Shown in pieces: positions 59,492 to 64,000 of a stretch of DNA of 64,000 nt. Every line of letters begins with the position of its first letter. Position 1 is the stretch's first letter. The DNA lies in the NCBI GenBank assembly GCA_010405405.1, contig MU004230.1:282627-346626 (forward strand), given 5' to 3'. Source of the DNA: Microthyrium microscopicum (taxonomy: Eukaryota > Ascomycota > Dothideomycetes > Microthyriales > Microthyriaceae). The notes under the pieces were generated by a model that made no database searches, was not told the origin of the DNA, and was given only the letters and a program-made list of their open reading frames with translations. The position numbers and the translations under genes were made by a program.

Positions 59492-60753
59492 CTACGCGGC
59501 TCCATCCTCATCATCGTCAGATATCATAGCTCTCCAAAGGTGATCCAGCATCGAGATGACAGCGGAGAGTCCAATCAATGCGCCCGTCGTCTTCGCTGAC
59601 GGACAGAATGCTGAGCTATCAAGCATAGGGACAGCTACCCAGATTACAAAGCTTAGTATCATGCGAATAAAGTTGAGGAGACTTGACAGGACCACAAATT
59701 TGGCGTACGCCTTGGCCTTGAGTTCTATGTCTGGCAGAACATACACAAGGACAAAGACCTGGAAGGCAAAAAGAGCGATACCAAATTTTGAACCATCCCT
59801 CATTCGAATATATCCAGTATGTTCAGCTGATGTGATGTCGCGTTGATGATTCATCCAGATCCTCTGAGGTGCAAGTGACTTTTGCATCAGAACAAATAAG
59901 CCAATGCTAAAAAAGCCTAGAAAAGACTCGATATACTGGTTCTCCATAGCATTGAGCGCAAACATGTGATAGTCTGACATTGAGATCAAAGTGAGAAAAG
60001 AACTCGGCTGAGGCCTTGCAACCCAAATCAGGAAGGCGTTTCTGAATGTGATAGAGGTGGCGGCTTTGGTCAGGATTGTGGCTGCGAAAACATTCTCGAG
60101 AATAAGCCGCAGCAGATAGTGACCAATTTGAAAGAGCGTCCTCCATAGAAATAGATTGCGCTTGTTTGGATTCTTCTTTAGTCTAGGACTCCGAATAGAT
60201 ATTTTCTCTCTGAGAATGGAATTTCCGAGAATGAATTGGCATAATGCGGGAGCAATCCAGAGCGTCAAATGAAATAGAATCATACTTTGTGGAGTATTGC
60301 AAATCCCATTTTCCTCCTGAATTTCAAAGAATCTTGTTGCTGGCTGAACATCGTTGTTGGTCGTCATTTCTGAATAACTTCCACCCTCTGCGAATATTGG
60401 GTTTGCTTCAGTCCAGGACTCAAATTCAAGTCGTCAAAGAACTTCCAAGTAATGAAGAAGTTTGGAACAGAAATATCGCAAGGCTTAGTTGAGACTAAGG
60501 TACCGTTCTGTTTCAAGTTCTCAATCATCCCACACAGCCTTGTGGCCTGTCTGCGCTGGCCTACGCCTTGCTTTTCATCTGCATCAGGCTGCAGAAGATT
60601 AGCGTCGAAATGGGTGTCCGCCTCGCCTGATTCTGCCAGCCGAACAGAGCACAGCCTACCCATACTGTCTTTTATGATGCTTTTGCACGGAAGCTGCTTT
60701 CGGCGACAATCAGAAGCCCCGCAACTTATCTCGACTTTGACAGTCTTCGTCAT
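59492..60753 (-). CDS. Multi-pass membrane protein, two abutting frames
   Basis: Two open frames abut here: 60753-60364 (129 residues, soluble, with GASDCRRKQLPCKS and ITWKFFDDLNLSPG) and 60367-59492 (291 residues, about seven membrane segments, including FGIALFAFQVFVLVYVLPDI and TGALIGLSAVISMLD, with an acidic tail DDDEDGAA). The stop of the first and the ATG of the second overlap as ATGA. In a fungus a single gene is more likely, joined by a short intron around 60385-60329, for example a GTGGAA or GTTATT donor to the GTTCAG acceptor before PATRFFEI. That intron would be only 35-41 nt. I do not recognise the family. The start codon at 60753 lies 24 bp from the divergent start codon at 60778. 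Confidence 0.6.
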
Positions 60754-60777
60754 TGTTCAACGCTCACTCTCTCCCAG

Positions 60778-61341
60778 ATGGCTCCTCTGGTGAATGGTCA
60801 GGTCATCAAACGCTCGAACCTTGCAAGTGGGAAAAATCTCGGATTCTGGACGTCTCTAGGGATCTTGATAAGCATCATATTTTTTGCTTCTCTATTATTC
60901 GCCTTCAATGTCTGGAAAAAGTATCCACTGCGACGACTCAAAAACTTAGAGGTATCGGACAGCGAGCAGAAAAAACAGCTTACTCTATTGAGGAATGAAG
61001 TAACCACGTTGGAAACCACCAAGTCTAGACTGGAAAACACGATCACTGGGAAAGATGCACTTATGCTACACAAAGATATTACGATATCAAGAAAGGATGC
61101 TTTAATCAACACAAAAGATACTGAAATCGCAAGATTGAATCCTTTCGAGCATGAAGCCAACACTCTGCGACCCCAGATTGGCGAACTCAAAGACGAAATC
61201 CGCGACCTTCAGAGAGAGCTTCAGACATCCAAAAGTGCAACATCTTCGGAGAAAGCACGGAATACTCAAATCGCTCGTCGGTTGGTTTTCGTAACCAGTG
61301 AGCTGGCTGAGCTCCAACAGAAAGGCAGCAAATGGTGGTAG
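60778..61341 (+). CDS. Single-pass membrane protein with coiled coil
   Basis: Single exon, 187 residues. A short N-terminus, then one membrane segment at about 23-44 (FWTSLGILISIIFFASLLFA), then a long coiled coil from about 55 to 180 (EQKKQLTLLRNEVTTLETTK; GELKDEIRDLQRELQTSK). A local repeat of GKDALMLHKDIT and SRKDALINTKDT lies in the middle. No family is recognised. It resembles small tethering or structural membrane proteins. Its start is only 24 bp from that of the divergent multi-pass membrane protein, so they must share a promoter and their leaders probably overlap. Confidence 0.65.
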   Translation: MAPLVNGQVIKRSNLASGKNLGFWTSLGILISIIFFASLLFAFNVWKKYPLRRLKNLEVSDSEQKKQLTLLRNEVTTLETTKSRLENTITGKDALMLHKDITISRKDALINTKDTEIARLNPFEHEANTLRPQIGELKDEIRDLQRELQTSKSATSSEKARNTQIARRLVFVTSELAELQQKGSKWW

Positions 61342-62199
61342 ACTCTTACTCGGAATGCAGTTTTTCTCACGCTGACTACACGCGTAGTAGTTGATTGTGG
61401 TTTTACAGCTGGCGCGTTATAGCCCTCGCTGTCACCGAAGTCTACTAGAAAGGTTGTGGGGCGCCAAGCAGCTACCTCACTGCCCACCAGCTGATGCCCA
61501 GGAAGCCTTCGAAAGAGAGCAACAGCCAAAGGAGACGAATGAAACCCCAGGCTTATGGAATTTGACAGTAGGCACTCGAAAGAGGGCTGTTTTGATGACA
61601 CTTTCGCAGATTGTCTTAGCAGATACTGACTGAGACTTTGACTGGTGGCAGGCCGCAGTATTATCTCTTGCGCCAAATCAAGATGGAAAACATGACAACT
61701 TAAGATACATGTACACTTATGTTGTTATATCGGATGTGGACCGGTTGCAAATTCTCCCATCAGTGAACGCTGAAGCATGGGAGGCAATACCAAGTCCGAG
61801 CAAGTGAGAAGTGTTTCTGCTGTTAAACATCATGGTAGGCAGAACTGTATGATTCACAAGCTGAGAGATGAATATGTTTCTCCCAGATCTCATAAACATT
61901 TGTCAATACAAAGAATGTTGAGCAAAGTGGTTAAACGTGAAGAGATGGAATGTTGTAGCAATACCATTTTGTAAACTAAGCAGTAGATCAGTATGATTTC
62001 TACACCGAACTGAGCTTTGGAAGCGGAATGAACAACTCGGGTTTATTGCATGGATCTTGACGCAAAAAGCTCTGCGGATTTGCAAAATGAACGGCGTGCG
62101 ATGTTTGATATTTGCCACGGTTCAAATCAAAGCCTTTTTGGAGTCTGAGCAGATGATAAGGCTGAGGCACTAAGGCAATCACGGAACTAGCCGCAGGCA
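61342..62199. other. Intergenic region left of the TIR element
   Basis: About 860 bp. Several short open frames on both strands, none convincing. No RNA gene was recognised. Confidence 0.4.
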
Positions 62200-62219
62200 C
62201 ATTAGCGGCGGTCTATGGG
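62200..62219 (+). repeat. Left terminal inverted repeat, 20 bp
   Basis: Reads CATTAGCGGCGGTCTATGGG, an exact inverted match to 62898-62917. If a TA target duplication is assumed, the element proper starts at GCGGCGG (62205). Confidence 0.85.
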
Positions 62220-62912
62220 GCTGAACAATGGTTGACGGAGTGTTGGTAGAGAATTACTGGTGATTAATAGTAATATTGCAATAACGCTTAATTAAGTAAG
62301 CGTTGGGATTACTTACTATTAATCCTATCTTATGGTTGGTGAATAGTAAGCAAAATAACTGTTTGAAAGCGATAAACGTTTGTTGATAATAAACGTTTAG
62401 CGCTATTATAAAGGTTTATAGTAAGCTTAAAGCTAAGAGCTATAGATCTACTATATAACCAGGATGTTTATAATTCTATCTTTAGTTTAGCTTATAGTAA
62501 CTAATAATAAACGTATTTTTTGCATGCTTATAAAACTAGTCTAGCCCTATTATGACGTAGCTTCTTCTATATTTAACCTTATTCTTTGTAAGCTTCTAAA
62601 GTTCTCTATTCCGTGTTTAATTCCTGCGACCGTAGCATTTTGAAAATCCTTAGAAATAGGCCTGCTAGCTAGAAATAGCTAGCTATCTTTTTACTAATTA
62701 TCTTTGGTTGCTTATTTAGTAGATTTGGGCGCTAAACGTTTATTATCTGTAAACGTTTATCAACACAAACTGGTATCGGCTTTAAACGGTTATTACTTAG
62801 CACGTTTGCAAAATTCATTGGAGTATTAACCGTTGTTATAGCGCAAACGTTCAGCTTACATAACCGTTCCTCAACTGCTAACTAACCGTTCTCCAGGCCC
62901 ATAGACCGCCGC
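62205..62912. mobile_element. Non-autonomous TIR DNA transposon (MITE-like), 708 bp
   Basis: Bounded by GCGGCGGTCTATGGG and its inverse, flanked on both sides by TA (62203-62204 and 62913-62914), which fits a Tc1/mariner-type TA target duplication. Similarity between the ends continues imperfectly (CTGAACAATGGTTGAC against CCTGGAGAACGGTTAGT). The interior is AT-rich with many AAACGTTTA-type palindromes and near copies (for example about 62383-62400 and 62733-62762). There is no open frame for a transposase. CpG sites remain, so RIP has not saturated it. The right end lies 124 bp before the HAT1 start codon. Confidence 0.78.
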
Positions 62913-62917
62913 TAATG
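62898..62917 (-). repeat. Right terminal inverted repeat, 20 bp
   Basis: Exact inverse of the left copy at 62200-62219. Confidence 0.85.
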
Positions 62918-63036
62918 CATTAAACGCTCTGACCTGATATCGTGAACTTTGGTCGCGTCAAACCTGCCAGTCTAAACTCGCGACAGCTGCAATATCATCC
63001 ACCAACCTACAAATTACTCCGTCAAAAACTGCAGGT

Positions 63037-64000
63037 ATGGCTCAGGACTTTGCAGATTACACGAATCCGGCCATCAGTGTCGTCAAAATTAACCTGGTAG
63101 GGCGTGATGGCAATGCGCACCACACCTTTGCGCCAGCCATCACTGAGAGCATCTACGAAAAGGACCACATATTTGGCTACAAATCGCCAAAAATCCACAT
63201 TTCGTTCCGCGCGGATGATATGCGCCCTTCAGTCAGCATCAAATTTGCCAAGAAACTGACTGTGCAAGAGGCAGAAAAGCTACTCGGCGTTCAAATTCCA
63301 GGCGAGGCTGCCGACCAAGTCGCCGATGAAGCTGCCAAAATTCTGGACATCGAAGGCCCCCTTCGCGAATACCTCCCCGAAGATGCTTTCGCGGAGCCCA
63401 GCAAAGATGCCATGCAAGGCGTACAAGACGGTGCCTGGACGCCTCCGGGCGAAAAGCACCACGAATACACCTTCGAAGGCCGCCAGATGCAAGTCTGGGG
63501 TGCCAGCCTACGCGACCGCCGCGCAATCGCCATCCTCAAGAACATGAAAATACTAATCCCAATGTTCATCGAAGGAGGCACTGTTGATTACCTTGACGAC
63601 GACGATGTCCCCGAGCACAAGTGGACCATTGACCGCTGGAAGGTCTTCCTCCTCTACCAAGTCACGAACTCCACCTACTCCCTCGCCGGCTTCTGCACAT
63701 CCTACCGTCTACCCATACCTACACCCAACGCCGCCCTTCTCCCCAATCAGTATCCTGCGCGCGAACGTATATCGCAATTCATCATACTCCCACCCTACCA
63801 ACACTCCGCCCACGGAATCCACCTCTACAACGCCGTGACTGCGACCTTCCTTGCCGACCCACTCACATTCGAAATTACAGTCGAAGATCCCAACGAAGCA
63901 TTCGACTACTTACGCGATTACTGCGATTTCCACCGCCTACTCGCTGACGCGGAATTTGCCGCGCTCGCTCTGCCAGCGCGCATTCCTACCGAAGACCTCA
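63037..64000 (+). CDS. HAT1: Histone acetyltransferase type B catalytic subunit, partial
   Basis: Open from the ATG at 63037 to the window edge, 321 codons, without an intron. Hat1 acetylates Lys5 and Lys12 of newly made histone H4, with its WD40 partner Hat2. Sequence signs: ISVVKINLVGRDGNAHHTFA (N-terminal Hat1 domain), TFEGRQMQVWGASLRDRRAI, LKNMKILIPMFIEGGT, RWKVFLLYQV, SLAGFCTSYRL, ISQFIILPPYQHSAHGIHLY (acetyl-CoA motif A, usually QxxGxG/H) and FEITVEDPNEAFDYLRDYCD. The C-terminal part is missing only because the window ends. Codons end mostly in A/C over the whole visible part. A TIR element sits just upstream in the promoter. Confidence 0.95.
   Translation, partial: MAQDFADYTNPAISVVKINLVGRDGNAHHTFAPAITESIYEKDHIFGYKSPKIHISFRADDMRPSVSIKFAKKLTVQEAEKLLGVQIPGEAADQVADEAAKILDIEGPLREYLPEDAFAEPSKDAMQGVQDGAWTPPGEKHHEYTFEGRQMQVWGASLRDRRAIAILKNMKILIPMFIEGGTVDYLDDDDVPEHKWTIDRWKVFLLYQVTNSTYSLAGFCTSYRLPIPTPNAALLPNQYPARERISQFIILPPYQHSAHGIHLYNAVTATFLADPLTFEITVEDPNEAFDYLRDYCDFHRLLADAEFAALALPARIPTEDL

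Noticed and set aside
61391-62200. Small frames on both strands near 61.4-62.2 kb
   Set aside because: No conservation signs or domains that I can see.
1-64000. CRISPR arrays, rRNA or tRNA genes
   Set aside because: A fungal nuclear window; no spaced repeats, rRNA segments or convincing tRNA boxes were recognised by eye. A tRNA scan would be needed to be sure.

Overview
The window comes from a filamentous ascomycete fungus (Pezizomycotina). Genes are dense, on both strands, and broken by many short GT-AG introns, mostly 45-60 nt with CTAAC-like branch points. The proteins are fungal housekeeping types, and the first 5.8 kb carries the mark of repeat-induced point mutation (RIP): CpA, TpG and CpG are almost absent. 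I could not settle the class of ascomycete.

Layout. 1-5825 is an AT-rich, RIP-saturated repeat block with no living gene. 6.4-13 kb holds a small secreted GPI-type protein, a Ppn2-like polyphosphatase and a protein with a degenerate retropepsin-like domain. 13.2-26.4 kb is a core block: UBP12-type deubiquitinase, exocyst SEC10, NAD(P)HX dehydratase and rRNA/tRNA cytidine acetyltransferase KRE33/NAT10. 26.6-30.1 kb holds two uncharacterised genes, one with an HELIH zincin motif and one with an FRGF/SSWTAS protein. 30.7-45 kb has U1-C, twinfilin, a secreted carboxylesterase, an allantoate/pantothenate-family permease, mitochondrial uL14 and a Sec7-PH Arf exchange factor. 46.9-49 kb is an F-box-like gene interrupted by two in-frame stops. 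50-54.7 kb has the pseudo-carboxypeptidase ECM14, a DEDD-exonuclease-like protein and an SDR-like protein. 54.8-61.3 kb has cytidine deaminase, a tandem ubiquitin-like protein ending in Gly-Gly plus a short tail, a divergent RBR ubiquitin ligase, a multi-pass membrane protein and a coiled-coil membrane protein. A 708-bp TIR element then sits 124 bp upstream of HAT1, which runs off the end.

Points of most interest: (1) the tandem ubiquitin-like protein with a processable-looking tail, head-to-head with an RBR ligase; (2) at least five genes whose third codon positions switch abruptly from A/C to G/T some 250-440 nt after the start codon; (3) a 5-nt micro-exon in the esterase and two 14-nt exons in U1-C; (4) several enzyme-fold proteins with missing catalytic residues. 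All exon joins were worked out by eye from splice signals, reading frame and remembered family motifs. No search or transcript data were available. I recognised no tRNA, rRNA or CRISPR array.
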